A stretch of 58,318 nt of DNA. Origin: an uncultured Lachnospiraceae bacterium. GTDB taxonomy: Bacteria; Bacillota; Clostridia; Lachnospirales; Lachnospiraceae. The notes beneath the pieces are model-generated. The model was not told the DNA's origin. It saw only the letters and a program-made list of their open reading frames with translations, and searched no databases. Below are positions 36,460 through 45,481 of this stretch, piece after piece. The stretch is taken from NCBI GenBank assembly GCA_947175055.1, contig CAMWLJ010000008.1, forward strand, positions 1 through 58,318, read 5' to 3'. A program made the translations under genes and the position numbers. Each line of letters starts with the position of its first letter. The stretch's first letter is position 1.

Positions 36460-37293
36460 ATGTATACAATGGAAGAACTGATGCCGATCGTGGGCAGGCT
36501 GGCAGAGAAATATTGTGGATACGAGAGTTCATCAATGACGTATGAGCGGGCGGAGCAGCTGATGGAAGCTGTCCTGTACTGTATTCACGAGACGGAAAAC
36601 GCAGGGATGAAAGAAATGGCGGTCGCATCGAAAGACATGTCAGCGCAGCAGGCCTATGAGATTGGTGTGAAACTCGTAAAGCAGAAGACTAAGAAAGCAC
36701 TTGCACTGTATAATCTGTTAATGCCGGATTTTGAGTGGTATGGCAGCAAATGTCTGCGGGATACGATGACGAAGGGGATGTCGGAATTTTTCAAATGGTA
36801 TGATCATCAGCTCGAGCCTCAGAATACAATCTTGACGCTGGATTATCCGGTCTTATGTGATCTGTCGGAGCTTACCGGGATTGACAGGATCTATGCTTTT
36901 TTGGAGTGTATCCGTATGGAGCAGCGATTTCTGGGAAAGTTTCCGCGAGGATATGTACAGGCGTTACTGTCGGCACACAACAGCATGTACGGGGATATGG
37001 TGGAGAATATCAGTGAGACTGTGCTGCAGTCAGTATTGGGGCATGTGCTGGCGAAGAGAGCGTTGTCAGAGCAAAGGCTGGCACAGGACGATCACCTGCG
37101 GATACAGGCATTATACAGGCAGACAGACATAGAGGGAATAAGGGAGCTGCTGGAAAATGCGGTGTCGGTATTGGTAACGGAACATTTTGGGGAGGATGGT
37201 GATTTGTCAGATTACCTATGCCGTGCAGTGGGGGATATGGCGGTGCGCCTCAAGAATGCGGCATTGTATGGGACGACAGAGAAGCTGTTTTAA
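36460..37293 (+). CDS. Uncharacterised protein, possibly DUF6179
   Basis: A 277-residue soluble, helical protein with no signal peptide or membrane segment; possibly the family annotated as DUF6179, which I recall next to DUF6323 in related genomes. Sections such as QAYEIGVKLVKQKTKKALALYN and FKWYDHQLEPQNTILTLDYP show no known catalytic motif. GGGAGG precedes the ATG. The tight link with the preceding gene suggests a two-protein unit of unknown role. It ends at a bidirectional hairpin. Confidence 0.65.
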   Translation: MYTMEELMPIVGRLAEKYCGYESSSMTYERAEQLMEAVLYCIHETENAGMKEMAVASKDMSAQQAYEIGVKLVKQKTKKALALYNLLMPDFEWYGSKCLRDTMTKGMSEFFKWYDHQLEPQNTILTLDYPVLCDLSELTGIDRIYAFLECIRMEQRFLGKFPRGYVQALLSAHNSMYGDMVENISETVLQSVLGHVLAKRALSEQRLAQDDHLRIQALYRQTDIEGIRELLENAVSVLVTEHFGEDGDLSDYLCRAVGDMAVRLKNAALYGTTEKLF

Positions 37294-37317
37294 AAAAGGG
37301 AGGCAAATGCCTCCCTT
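37292..37317 (-). terminator. Intrinsic terminator after cytidylate-kinase-like gene
   Basis: GGGAGGCA-AA-TGCCTCCC (37298-37315) with a run of six A on its left (37292-37297), which is a T-run on the minus strand. It should end the minus-strand kinase transcript and may also slow the plus-strand transcript of the unknown pair. Confidence 0.88.
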
Positions 37318-37323
37318 AATTGG

Positions 37324-37926
37324 TCATCCTTCGGATAATGCTTCCGCCAGAATCCTTACACAGGTGTCTATTCCGAGATTGCCGGCATTCAGGAACAGGT
37401 CGTAGTATTCGGGTGCGCCCCATTCCCAGTTGGTAACGGAATTGTAGAACCCGCTTCTTCGTTTGTCATTGCGCTTCAGTGCATTTTCGGCTTCTGCCTG
37501 TTGGATCCCTTCCCGTTCGATCGCTCTCTGGATCCGTTTCTGTTTGTCGGCATAGACGAACACCCGCAGTGCATTCTTATGCTCTCTCAGGATATAGCCG
37601 GAGGCTCTGCCGACGATCACGCAGTTTCCTTTCTCAGCGGCTTCCTCTATGATTCGCTCTTCCTCCAGGAAAAGCTTGTCTGCCAGAGGCAGTTCCCGGT
37701 TGCCGGAGAGGCCGCCCAGCCCGGTTTTAGCAAGATTCATCAGAATACCGCCGGAAGTACTCTCATCCAGATTCTCGATCTGGAAGTAAGGGATCTCCAG
37801 GTTTTTCGCTGCTTTGATGAGAATGTTTCTGTCATAGAGTTTATAGCCGAGTGCGTCAGCCAGTTTCTTGCCGATCTCATTTCCGCCGCTGGCATACCGG
37901 CGTTCTATCGTTACGATATTATACAT
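37324..37926 (-). CDS. Cytidylate-kinase-like family protein
   Basis: A 200-residue P-loop protein of the cytidylate kinase-like family: the N-terminal nucleotide loop reads RRYASGGNEIGKKLADALGY, followed by YDRNIL, VIVGRASGYIL and VYADKQKRIQRAI. It lacks the longer CMP-binding insertion of genuine Cmk, so its substrate is unknown. A good promoter lies upstream (37968-37996) and a terminator downstream, so it is a single-gene unit. Confidence 0.88.
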   Translation of the reverse strand: MYNIVTIERRYASGGNEIGKKLADALGYKLYDRNILIKAAKNLEIPYFQIENLDESTSGGILMNLAKTGLGGLSGNRELPLADKLFLEEERIIEEAAEKGNCVIVGRASGYILREHKNALRVFVYADKQKRIQRAIEREGIQQAEAENALKRNDKRRSGFYNSVTNWEWGAPEYYDLFLNAGNLGIDTCVRILAEALSEG

Positions 37927-37967
37927 AAATGCATCCCCCTTTTTTCTGTTATTTTCCTCTTAAATCT

Positions 37968-37996
37968 ATTATAAACACTCTTTTTGGATATCTCAA
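37968..37996 (-). promoter_or_regulatory. Sigma-A type promoter for the kinase-like gene
   Basis: On the minus strand: TTGAGA (37991-37996), 17-nt spacer, perfect TATAAT (37968-37973). The predicted start is near 37961, giving a leader of about 35 nt. Confidence 0.78.
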
Positions 37997-38159
37997 TTTG
38001 TTTTTTTAGAAAATTTATAATAATTGTCTATAATGTTACTATTCACGGCCCAAGAGCCGCTCATAGTAACTCTATCATTCCTTTTTGTGGTATGCTTTTG
38101 ACAAACACGCTTTTCTATAGATCTGGGATCTTACAGAGCGCGACCATGGGGGTAGAACG

Positions 38160-39626
38160 CTATTGCAGGCGGATATATCCGTCCAGTGAATCCTGGATTT
38201 CTTGTACCGTCATGGACTCACACTGCCATAGGCTGCTGTTATGGCCCATGGGACTCAGCAGAAAATCGTCCTTGCGATCTTGATCGACGACGAAGAGCAA
38301 GGTATAGCATAAGGTCTCGCCTTCATCTAACTGCTGATAGAAGAAGGATTTGCGTTCTTCGCCCTCGGTGTGGGTGGCCGTATCGATATAGACGGCGCTG
38401 TTATCCATCTGCAGATAATATTTTTCGGCGGGAACGGCGCCATAGGAATCTTCGGCCCAGGTGTAGGAACCGCTTGGGGTCTTTTCGATATAAGTCAGGT
38501 CAAAGTTCAACGAAGTTTCGTAGGCGGCGGCCTCGGCATCGAGACAGGATGCTTCCACATCTACACGAAGGATCACCTGTTCCGTTTTCTCTTCTGCCAG
38601 CAATTGCCCGTCTTTGTCATAGTGCTGTCTTGTGTAGGGACGAAGAGTTTTATCGGGATTCAGCCATCCGTCGAATCTGCTGTAGTCGAAGAAACCGTCC
38701 GGCGAGAATCCTTCAATACTGTCCAAGAATGCATAGTCCGTGATCTTGTAACTGTGAGAGGCGTCATAAAGACGCAACTCTTCTCCCAGTGCATGGATCT
38801 TGTCCTGGGGGATTCCCTGCTGCATAAGATCGTCCCATCTGCCGGAGGCATCTTCCTGTGCCGCCGCTGCCGCTGCCGCCTCTTTCTCCCGCAGTTCTCT
38901 GTCTTCCGCGAGCTCATAGCTGCCGTCTTTGATCCGTTCGATCTGTAGTGCTTCGGCGAACTGCAGCAGTTCCTCCCGGGGGACAGAATAGTCGGCCCGG
39001 ATATCGAGGACATATCCTTCATGTTCATTGAAGAGCAAAAGCCAGGTGGCGGCAAGGTATTTCCCGGCTTCCTGGAAAGTGATCACATCCGCCGCCATAC
39101 CGCCTATCTGTGTATGTTCCACCTGTTCTATGTCCTCCACCACGATCTGGCCGTTGATCTGTTCCAGCGCCGCCATGGTGTAGACAGGCATGACAGTGAT
39201 CCAGCGGTCGTCCGTCTGGCTTCTGTACTGCCCGGAACCATCGTCAGTCATGCCCTCCGGCAGATAGTCCGCCGTCACCTGATATTCTCCGGGAACCAGG
39301 TCATAGTTCAGTTTAAATTCATAAGTGATCTTGTCGTCCTCTTCCTGTACAGTCTTCTGAAAATAGGAGACTGCTGCGTATACACCTGACGGCACGGCTA
39401 TGGCCAGTACAACGGCGGCCGCAGCTCCTGCCCATCGCTTATAGGTAACCTGGCGTTTGTTTATGGTATGGGAAGATCTTCTGCCTGTCCGTATCCTTGC
39501 AGCAGAATCTGGAGATTTCCTTTTGTGCATATTCTTGTTTTCTCCTTTCCGAATGATATCATATGCTTCCTGCAGGCGGTCTTCCACCACCTGAGGAAGT
39601 CTGTCTTCTCTGTTTGCGTTATTCAT
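38160..39626 (-). CDS. Membrane protein paired with ECF sigma factor (probable anti-sigma)
   Basis: A 488-residue protein: cytoplasmic N-terminus (1-65), one transmembrane helix (about 66-86, WAGAAAAVVLAIAVPSGVYA), then a large extracellular part. The proximal section (YQVTADYLPEGM... WLLLFNEHEGYVLDI) resembles the DUF4367 type of sensor domain; the distal 250 residues are not recognised. The order after a sigma-factor gene implies an anti-sigma role. The start is the second of two adjacent ATGs, exactly 5 nt after the GGAGG of an R1 repeat copy; the first ATG is only 2 nt away. Confidence 0.8.
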   Translation of the reverse strand: MNNANREDRLPQVVEDRLQEAYDIIRKGENKNMHKRKSPDSAARIRTGRRSSHTINKRQVTYKRWAGAAAAVVLAIAVPSGVYAAVSYFQKTVQEEDDKITYEFKLNYDLVPGEYQVTADYLPEGMTDDGSGQYRSQTDDRWITVMPVYTMAALEQINGQIVVEDIEQVEHTQIGGMAADVITFQEAGKYLAATWLLLFNEHEGYVLDIRADYSVPREELLQFAEALQIERIKDGSYELAEDRELREKEAAAAAAAQEDASGRWDDLMQQGIPQDKIHALGEELRLYDASHSYKITDYAFLDSIEGFSPDGFFDYSRFDGWLNPDKTLRPYTRQHYDKDGQLLAEEKTEQVILRVDVEASCLDAEAAAYETSLNFDLTYIEKTPSGSYTWAEDSYGAVPAEKYYLQMDNSAVYIDTATHTEGEERKSFFYQQLDEGETLCYTLLFVVDQDRKDDFLLSPMGHNSSLWQCESMTVQEIQDSLDGYIRLQ

Positions 39627-39631
39627 CATTG

Positions 39632-39730
39632 CCTCCGTTCCGAAGCGCTTTACACTGAGGACGCAGACGGAATATCAGATCCTGTTCTGCGGTCGGTTGA
39701 ATTTGTGACGCTTCGATACAAATTCAACCG
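39632..39730 (-). repeat. R1 dispersed repeat, copy 6, between sigma and anti-sigma genes
   Basis: Read on the minus strand: a 13-bp-arm hairpin (CGGTTGAATTTGT / ACAAATTCAACCG), a decayed second hairpin, linker GCGTCCTCAGTGTAAA, and core GCGCTTCGGAACGGAGG. The hairpin encodes the last codons and TGA stop of the sigma gene; the core is the ribosome site of the next gene. The repeat thus forms the whole intercistronic joint. Confidence 0.88.
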
Positions 39731-40242
39731 TGTGTTCCTTTTACATGATTGGCGGTCAGCTCGTCCCGCAGCGCCTCCCGTCCGCGTTTCAGGCGGGTGG
39801 CTACGGTGTTTTCCTTCATTTCCATATAGGATGCGATCTCTTTGACTTTCAGACCGTAGACATAATATAAGGTAAAAATGCTGCGGTCCTGTTCTCTGAG
39901 AGGTTCGATCAGTTCTCGGAATTGTCTGGTGCCGTCGCCCGTCACTTGTGCTTCTGTTTCCGGCAGATCCTCCACGGGAATAGTTCTTTTCTGTTTCTTA
40001 AGGATATCCTTACAGTGATTGATCAGAATACGGATCATCCATGTCTTGAAATAGGTATCCTGTCGCAGAGAGCCGACTTTTTCATAGCAGGTGAGGACAG
40101 TTTCCGACATGGCATCCGCCACATCCTCTTCCTCCTTGAGAAAACCGTGGGCAACTCTGTACATACTCAGCTTGTTTTGCTCGATCAGTTCTATGAAGGC
40201 TTCGGCATCACCCCTTTTTGCCTTTTTAACTAGCAGTTCCAC
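39724..40242 (-). CDS. ECF-type RNA polymerase sigma factor
   Basis: A 172-residue sigma factor with region 2 (YRVAHGFLKEEEDVADAMSETVL and TYFKTWMIRILINHC) and region 4 (YGLKVKEIASYMEMKENTVATRLKRGREAL). I prefer a GTG start at 40242 because AAAGGAG lies 9 nt upstream; an ATG at 40275 would put that site inside the coding region. It is cotranscribed with the downstream membrane protein. Its stop codon is inside an R1 repeat. Confidence 0.9.
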   Translation of the reverse strand: MELLVKKAKRGDAEAFIELIEQNKLSMYRVAHGFLKEEEDVADAMSETVLTCYEKVGSLRQDTYFKTWMIRILINHCKDILKKQKRTIPVEDLPETEAQVTGDGTRQFRELIEPLREQDRSIFTLYYVYGLKVKEIASYMEMKENTVATRLKRGREALRDELTANHVKGTHG

Positions 40243-40639
40243 CTGTTTTATCTCCTTTCTGGCAGAGTACGACATTCGATCGGACGCGCTTTGCCGATAA
40301 AAGTATACTGCGGAGTTTCACCGGATATAATACGGTCAGTGCACTAAACTGCAGTGCGATAGTCTGTTGTGTGACAGCGCCGGCCGGGTGCTCACATGGT
40401 AAGTTCAGAATGCCTGCATGACAGCTCATAGTTTCTGTTATCTTACACCTATTAGACTGCCGTGAGGCGAAGAAAATTGCAGATGGTCATTCTTTTTTAG
40501 AGAAATGTCAGGATATGTCAAAAAAGGGCGCTATTTACAGGCAAAATTGAAATTTGAAAGCGCAGTTGGATTGAAAAAAGAGCGAAAGTCTGGTAAGATA
40601 GGGTGATGCCGCAGAGAGTGCGGCGGAATGGAGAGTAAA
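40243..40639. other. Intergenic region between sigma and LytM-like genes
   Basis: 397 bp between divergent genes. It holds a promoter for the LytM-like/bactofilin genes (40571-40599) and short stems (GCGCCGGCC area near 40377). No clear sigma-gene promoter was fixed, though TATACT occurs on the minus strand near 40303. Confidence 0.5.
40571..40599 (+). promoter_or_regulatory. Sigma-A type promoter for LytM-like/bactofilin operon
   Basis: TTGAAA (40571-40576), 17-nt spacer ending in TGG, TAAGAT (40594-40599). The start would be near 40606, about 34 nt before the ATG. Confidence 0.6.
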
Positions 40640-41401
40640 ATGGGACGACAAAAGCAGAGACACGTACATAAGGAATCCTTTTCCGTGCTTCTGATTCCGA
40701 ACACGGGAGGAATGAGCAGACAGTTCCATGTGACGCGGTTTTCTTTCCGGCTGTGTGTAGGTGCGCTGATCCTCGTGCTGCTGGTAGTCGCGGGGGCGGT
40801 CGGCTGGGCGGGATATCAGTTCAACCGTCAGGAGAACGTGCGTAAATTGATAAAGCAGCAGGAAGAGCAGATCAAGACGCTGGAAGCGCAAAAGAAGGCG
40901 CTGGAAGAGGAGAAAGGAACACTTCTTGCCCAGATGGAGACGCTGGAACAGGAGAAAACGGCGGCGGTAGAAGCAGCGTCTGAGACGACGGCAGAAAGCG
41001 AGACGAAAGAGGAGAGCACCCCGGAGAAAGATACGTCTGTGCCGCGGAGGTATCCTTATACGGGCATCAGTACGGTACTGTCGGATTATTCCGCGCAGCA
41101 GCCTTATCTTTCCCTGAATACCCATTCAGACGGCAATGTGGTAGCTACGGGGGATGGTATGGTGGTGACTGTGGATTCGGACGATACATACGCACATATC
41201 ATCGAGGTGGAACATAACAATGGCTATAAGACGCGTTACATGTGTCGCCAGGAGGCACAGACCCAGATGCAGGTGGGTGCCCAGGTACAGGCAGGAGATA
41301 TCCTGTTGACAGTGCTGGAGGACGATACGCAGCTGGATTATCAGATTCTTTTTGAAGAAGAAGCGATCGATCCGCTCACGGTATTTGAGGCGAAGGGATA
41401 A
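40640..41401 (+). CDS. Degenerate LytM/M23-like membrane protein
   Basis: A 253-residue protein: one transmembrane helix (about 38-60), a coiled coil (about 62-112, LEAQKKALEEEKGTLLAQME), a linker, then an M23/LytM-like beta domain (about 150-250). The zinc ligands of active LytM enzymes are absent: the usual HxH near the C-terminus reads DYQILF and no HxxxD partner is seen. It is therefore a non-catalytic LytM like EnvC or SpoIIQ, which activate or scaffold cell-wall enzymes. It precedes a bactofilin gene by 23 bp. The start is the ATG at 40640 with GGAGA upstream. Confidence 0.83.
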   Translation: MGRQKQRHVHKESFSVLLIPNTGGMSRQFHVTRFSFRLCVGALILVLLVVAGAVGWAGYQFNRQENVRKLIKQQEEQIKTLEAQKKALEEEKGTLLAQMETLEQEKTAAVEAASETTAESETKEESTPEKDTSVPRRYPYTGISTVLSDYSAQQPYLSLNTHSDGNVVATGDGMVVTVDSDDTYAHIIEVEHNNGYKTRYMCRQEAQTQMQVGAQVQAGDILLTVLEDDTQLDYQILFEEEAIDPLTVFEAKG

Positions 41402-41424
41402 TAAGGTAAAAGGAGGATGAATAT

Positions 41425-41865
41425 ATGTTGGGTAAGAACAAAAGCAATGTTTCCGATATGGAGACGAAAGTGAAGGTGGGCACCATACTCGGGGACGGCG
41501 CGGTGTTTGAAGGTGATCTGAAGGCACCGGAAGCAGTGCGGATCGACGGTACCGTTAACGGTAATTGTACCTGCGAGAAGGAATTGGTTCTGGGGAAGAA
41601 CGGACATGTGAAGGGTAATATCTATGCTCAGCACGTGATCGTTTCCGGCCGGGTAGACGGCGATATCGCCGCGCAGGGCAAGCTGGAACTTCTCTCTACC
41701 GGTAAGATCGTAGGGAATATTTCTGCCAGATCTCTTGTGATCGACGAGGATGCAAGCTTCGACGGCAGATGTACGATGACGGCTTCCCAGGGGGAAGGAG
41801 CGGTAAAGCGGATCGGCACATCTCAGACGGAAACAGCGGCAGAGAATACTGCTTCTGGGAAATAG
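41425..41865 (+). CDS. Bactofilin (polymer-forming cytoskeletal protein)
   Basis: A 146-residue bactofilin with a short charged N-terminus, a right-handed beta-helix core (GTILGDGAVFEGDLKAPEAV, VRIDGTVNGNC, IVSGRVDGDIAAQG, ILPVG-like turns) and a disordered Thr/Glu/Ala tail. Bactofilins self-assemble into filaments without nucleotide and recruit cell-wall enzymes; a LytM-domain partner next door is a known arrangement. AAAGGAGGATG lies upstream. The two proteins likely act together in cell shape or septation. Confidence 0.93.
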   Translation: MLGKNKSNVSDMETKVKVGTILGDGAVFEGDLKAPEAVRIDGTVNGNCTCEKELVLGKNGHVKGNIYAQHVIVSGRVDGDIAAQGKLELLSTGKIVGNISARSLVIDEDASFDGRCTMTASQGEGAVKRIGTSQTETAAENTASGK

Positions 41866-41877
41866 AAAGCGACAGGC

Positions 41878-42381
41878 ATGATACATACGATAGATCCGGT
41901 CTATGACGAGCACTCTACAATACTGATCTTAGGCAGCTTCCCCTCTGTGAAGTCACGGGAGCAGCAGTTTTTCTACGGGCATAAACAGAACCGTTTCTGG
42001 AAGGTCCTAGCTCAGGTCCTGAAATGCGATGTGCCGGCGGATATACCGCAGAAAAAGGCCATGCTGACAGAGCACCATATCGCGGTTTGGGACGTGATCG
42101 CCAGCTGTGAGATCACGGGGTCTTCCGATGCGAGCATCCGGGATGTGAAGCCCAATGACCTGTCACGGATCTTGTCTGTCGCAGACATTCGGGCGATTTA
42201 TTTGAACGGCGGCAAGGCTCATCAGTTGTATCAGAAATATATCTTTCCGGTCACTGGCCGAGAGGCATATCCGCTGCCTTCCACCAGCCCGGCAAATGCG
42301 GGTTACTCGCTGGATCGTCTGGTAGAAGCGTGGCAGGTGGTAGGCGATCTGCTTGACTTAAGTTATGGACGTGAGAATTGA
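41878..42381 (+). CDS. DNA-deoxyinosine/uracil glycosylase (MUG/TDG superfamily)
   Basis: A 167-residue base-excision repair enzyme. The N-terminal LILGSFPSVKSREQQFFYGH motif and the C-terminal LPSTSPANAGYS motif match the hypoxanthine-DNA glycosylase branch of the uracil-glycosylase fold; the ILGSFP loop carries the family's water-positioning region. It starts 12 bp after the bactofilin stop with a weak ribosome site, so it may be translationally coupled. Confidence 0.9.
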   Translation: MIHTIDPVYDEHSTILILGSFPSVKSREQQFFYGHKQNRFWKVLAQVLKCDVPADIPQKKAMLTEHHIAVWDVIASCEITGSSDASIRDVKPNDLSRILSVADIRAIYLNGGKAHQLYQKYIFPVTGREAYPLPSTSPANAGYSLDRLVEAWQVVGDLLDLSYGREN

Positions 42382-42404
42382 ATCTGCAAGGAAGCCTGAA
42401 AGAA

Positions 42405-42439
42405 CCCCCAGTTGCCTCAATAACTGAGACAGCCGGGGG
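42405..42439. terminator. Hairpin between convergent glycosylase and trkH genes
   Basis: CCCCC (42405-42409) pairs with GGGGG (42435-42439), with an inner CTCA/TGAG pair. No strong T-run follows on either strand, so its efficiency as a terminator is uncertain; its place between convergent genes supports the role. Confidence 0.5.
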
Positions 42440-42444
42440 ATTTA

Positions 42445-43950
42445 TCAATGTGCCAGCCTGTTTAGCCTGTTGGCCTTGAGATGTTCTTTCCAGACGGTCT
42501 TTTTGTAGGCGAACAGATCTTTCCAGATGGTCGGATGGAACAGCAGCAACAATGGGAACAACTCCAGGCGCCCGGCCAGCATGTCAAACATCAGGACATA
42601 CTTGGAAAATGGGGAGAAGAATCCGAAGTTGCCCGTAGGCCCGACCAGTTCCAGACCGGGGCCGATATTGTTGATGGTGGCAGCCACCGCGGTAAAGGAG
42701 GTCACCAGGTCCGTATTCTCGAAAGAGATGAGGAATACGGAGAGGACAAAAAGTACCATGAATGTGATCATATACACGTTGATAGAACGGACCACATCAT
42801 GATCTATGGGTTTGCCGTCCATCTTGATCTTCTTGACGCTCTTCGGGTGGATATAGGAAAAGAATTCCTTCCGCACCGTTTTAAACAATACTACGAAGCG
42901 GGATACTTTGATACCGCCGCCGGTACTGCCGGCGCAGGCGCCTACGAACATCAGAAGCACCAGGATCACCTTGCTGCTTTCCGGCCATTGTTGGAAATCG
43001 GTGGTGGAAAAGCCGGTGGTGGTGATGATGGAAGCTACCTGAAAAGCTGCCTTAGTCACGGCATCGAAGATGCCAGTGCAGGTTTTCAGGATATTAACGG
43101 TAATGACCGCTACGGAGGCAAGAATGATCAGCAGGTAGCATCGCACTTCCTCCATATGTAGAAACTCTTTTAGCTTACGGAACAAGAGCAGGCAGTAGGC
43201 GTTGAAATTAACGCCGAAGAGGATCATGAAAATGGTAACGACCCATTGCAGATACGGTGAGTATCCGCCGATACTGTCATTCTTGATGCCAAATCCGCCG
43301 GTTCCGGCCGTGCCCAGACTGGTGCAGATGGCGTCGAAAAGAGGCATGCTGCCGGCAACCAGCAGAATGGTCTCCACGATAGTCAGTCCGGCATAGATCA
43401 GATACAGGATCCGTACGGTATCTTTCATCTTCGGCACCAGCTTACCAACGGAGGGACCCGGGCTCTCCGCCCGCATCAGGTTAATATTGGAACCGCCGCT
43501 CATGGGAATGATGGCAAGCAGAAATACCAGTACGCCCATGCCGCCTATCCAATGGGTAAAACTGCGCCAGAACAGGGAGCAATGGGAGAGCGCTTCCACA
43601 TCACTTAAGATGCTGGCACCGGTAGTGGTGAAGCCGGATACTGTCTCAAACAACGCATCTGTAAAGGACGGGATCTCACCCGTCAGGCAGAAGGGGATCG
43701 CACCGAAGACACACAGGAAGATCCAGCTGAGGGCGGTGGCGATACAGCCTTCTTTCAGATAAAAAATGGTGTTCTTCGGTTTCCGCAGACTCATCAGGAC
43801 ACCGAGAGCCAGGCAGCCTGCGGAAACCGGCAGGTACCAGAGTCCTTCTTTTTCCTGATAAATAATTGCAATAAGACAGGGCAGCAGCATCAATGCCGCC
43901 TCTGTCTTTAAAATACATCCTAAAATATAACGAATAATAGAGCTGTTCAT
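42445..43950 (-). CDS. trkH: Trk-type potassium uptake protein, membrane subunit
   Basis: A 501-residue potassium-translocating subunit with four M1-P-M2 repeats. P-loop signatures are visible: SGFTTTGASI, SLGTAGTGGFG, IITTTGFST and the last near INNIGPG. It forms a dimer in the membrane gated by the RCK protein TrkA, whose gene lies just upstream on the same strand (122 bp). GGAT lies near the ATG. An R1 repeat copy in opposite orientation sits between the two genes. Confidence 0.93.
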   Translation of the reverse strand: MNSSIIRYILGCILKTEAALMLLPCLIAIIYQEKEGLWYLPVSAGCLALGVLMSLRKPKNTIFYLKEGCIATALSWIFLCVFGAIPFCLTGEIPSFTDALFETVSGFTTTGASILSDVEALSHCSLFWRSFTHWIGGMGVLVFLLAIIPMSGGSNINLMRAESPGPSVGKLVPKMKDTVRILYLIYAGLTIVETILLVAGSMPLFDAICTSLGTAGTGGFGIKNDSIGGYSPYLQWVVTIFMILFGVNFNAYCLLLFRKLKEFLHMEEVRCYLLIILASVAVITVNILKTCTGIFDAVTKAAFQVASIITTTGFSTTDFQQWPESSKVILVLLMFVGACAGSTGGGIKVSRFVVLFKTVRKEFFSYIHPKSVKKIKMDGKPIDHDVVRSINVYMITFMVLFVLSVFLISFENTDLVTSFTAVAATINNIGPGLELVGPTGNFGFFSPFSKYVLMFDMLAGRLELFPLLLLFHPTIWKDLFAYKKTVWKEHLKANRLNRLAH

Positions 43951-44030
43951 GATTATCCTCGTGTTATTATGTTATTTCTGGACGTCCATATCCAGTATCA
44001 TCGTATCAACATAAATAGAAGTGGGCTAAA

Positions 44031-44050
44031 GCGCTTCGGAATGGAAGAGG
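44031..44050 (+). repeat. R1 core, copy 7, in the trk gap
   Basis: GCGCTTCGGAATGGAAGAGG, opposite in direction to the genes around it, with no start codon served. It shows that R1 can lie antisense to an operon. Confidence 0.7.
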
Positions 44051-44072
44051 CGATGATTCAAAGATGCCCGGG

Positions 44073-45476
44073 TCAGTTCAAGATATCCTGCAGCACTTTA
44101 AAGCCTGTATGTGTGGTCACCACCATCACGGTATCACCGACCTGGATGGAATCCTGACCGCTGGGGATGATGATAGTGCCCTTTCGGTTGATGAAAGAGA
44201 TCAGCAGCCCCTTTTTCAGGGAAAGCTGTGCCAGTGGGACACCCGTCACAATGGATTCGCTCTTCACCCGAAATTCGATGGCTTCTACGCGGAAGTCAAA
44301 CATGTGGTAAAGGGTCTCGATGTTGTTGCTGTTCATGGACGCCTTCTTCGCGCGGACATAGGCTATGATCGCTTCCGAGGCAATGTAACGGGGGTAGATG
44401 ACACTGTCCATGTTCAGACCGCTTAAAACCCCCTTGTAATTGGTGCGGTTGATCTTGGTGATGACTTTGGCATGGGAGACATGTCTGGCGTGAAGCGTCA
44501 GCAGAATGTTCTCCTCATCGATACCGGTCAAGGGCACGAAGGATTCCACGTACTCGATGCCTTCTTCCCGCAGCAGCTCTTCGCTTGTGCCGTCGCCGTT
44601 GATGATGACGGCTTTGGGCAGCAGGATGCTCAGTTCTTCACAGCGCTTGGGGTTGCTGTCGATGATCTTGACCGAGATGCCCATGTGGAGCAGCTGGGAG
44701 GCAAGATAATAGGAGGACTTGCCTCCGCCGATGATCATGGTGTTCTTGACCGCATGGGTCTTGAAACCGATCTTTTCTAAGAATGATTTCGCGTCCCGTC
44801 TGGTGGAGACGAAAGAAATGCAGTCGCCCCGCAGGATCCGGAAATTACCGGAAGGGATGTAAATCTCGCTGTCACGTTCTACGGCGCAGATCAGGACATT
44901 GTCGGCAATATTCTTGCCCACTGTCTTGCCCAGGTCGGCGACCATCATGCCGTCTAACAGGTTGTCTTCCGGCACTTTGAACTTGATCATCTCCGCCTGA
45001 CCGTGTGCAAAAGTGTCTACTTCCAGTGCGGTAGGGAGATAGAGGATGCGCGCCATCTCGCGGGACGCCTCCAGCTCCGGGTTGATGATCATGGCAAGCC
45101 CCAGCCGTTCTCGTAAGTAATTGGCTTCCATGCTGTAGTCCGGCGTGCGGACTCTGGCGATGGCGGAACAGTTGCCAACGCGCTTAGCTACGGTACAGCA
45201 CAGCAGGTTCAGCTCATCCGAGTCCGTGACTGCGATGATCAGGTCTGTGTGGTCTATATCTGCCTCCTTCTGGACACTGAAACTGGCGCCGTTGCCGACG
45301 ACGCCCATCACATCATAAAGATTGGTCAATTCTTGTATTTTCTGTTGGTTCTTGTCGATCAGGGTGATGTTATGTCCTTCCTTGATCAGCTGGGCGATCA
45401 GTGTCTGTCCGACTTTGCCACAGCCGACGATGATGATCTGCAGACCCTGTTCGACAGGTTTCTTTTGCTTGAACAT
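44073..45476 (-). CDS. trkA: Trk system potassium-transport regulator TrkA
   Basis: A 467-residue cytoplasmic gating protein with two RCK halves, each an NAD-binding Rossmann domain (IIIVGCGKVGQTLIAQLI at residue 13; TMIIGGGKSSYYLASQLL in the second half) followed by a TrkA-C domain. It binds TrkH and couples transport to nucleotide. First gene of the trk pair. The start is preceded by TTCGGAATGGAGA, a partial R1 core (45482-45494 minus strand). Confidence 0.94.
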   Translation of the reverse strand: MFKQKKPVEQGLQIIIVGCGKVGQTLIAQLIKEGHNITLIDKNQQKIQELTNLYDVMGVVGNGASFSVQKEADIDHTDLIIAVTDSDELNLLCCTVAKRVGNCSAIARVRTPDYSMEANYLRERLGLAMIINPELEASREMARILYLPTALEVDTFAHGQAEMIKFKVPEDNLLDGMMVADLGKTVGKNIADNVLICAVERDSEIYIPSGNFRILRGDCISFVSTRRDAKSFLEKIGFKTHAVKNTMIIGGGKSSYYLASQLLHMGISVKIIDSNPKRCEELSILLPKAVIINGDGTSEELLREEGIEYVESFVPLTGIDEENILLTLHARHVSHAKVITKINRTNYKGVLSGLNMDSVIYPRYIASEAIIAYVRAKKASMNSNNIETLYHMFDFRVEAIEFRVKSESIVTGVPLAQLSLKKGLLISFINRKGTIIIPSGQDSIQVGDTVMVVTTHTGFKVLQDILN

Positions 45477-45481
45477 TGTCT

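Noticed and set aside
39724..40275. ATG start at 40275 for the second ECF sigma factor
   Set aside because: A strong AAAGGAG lies inside that longer frame 9 nt before a GTG, and the extra residues are not sigma-like.
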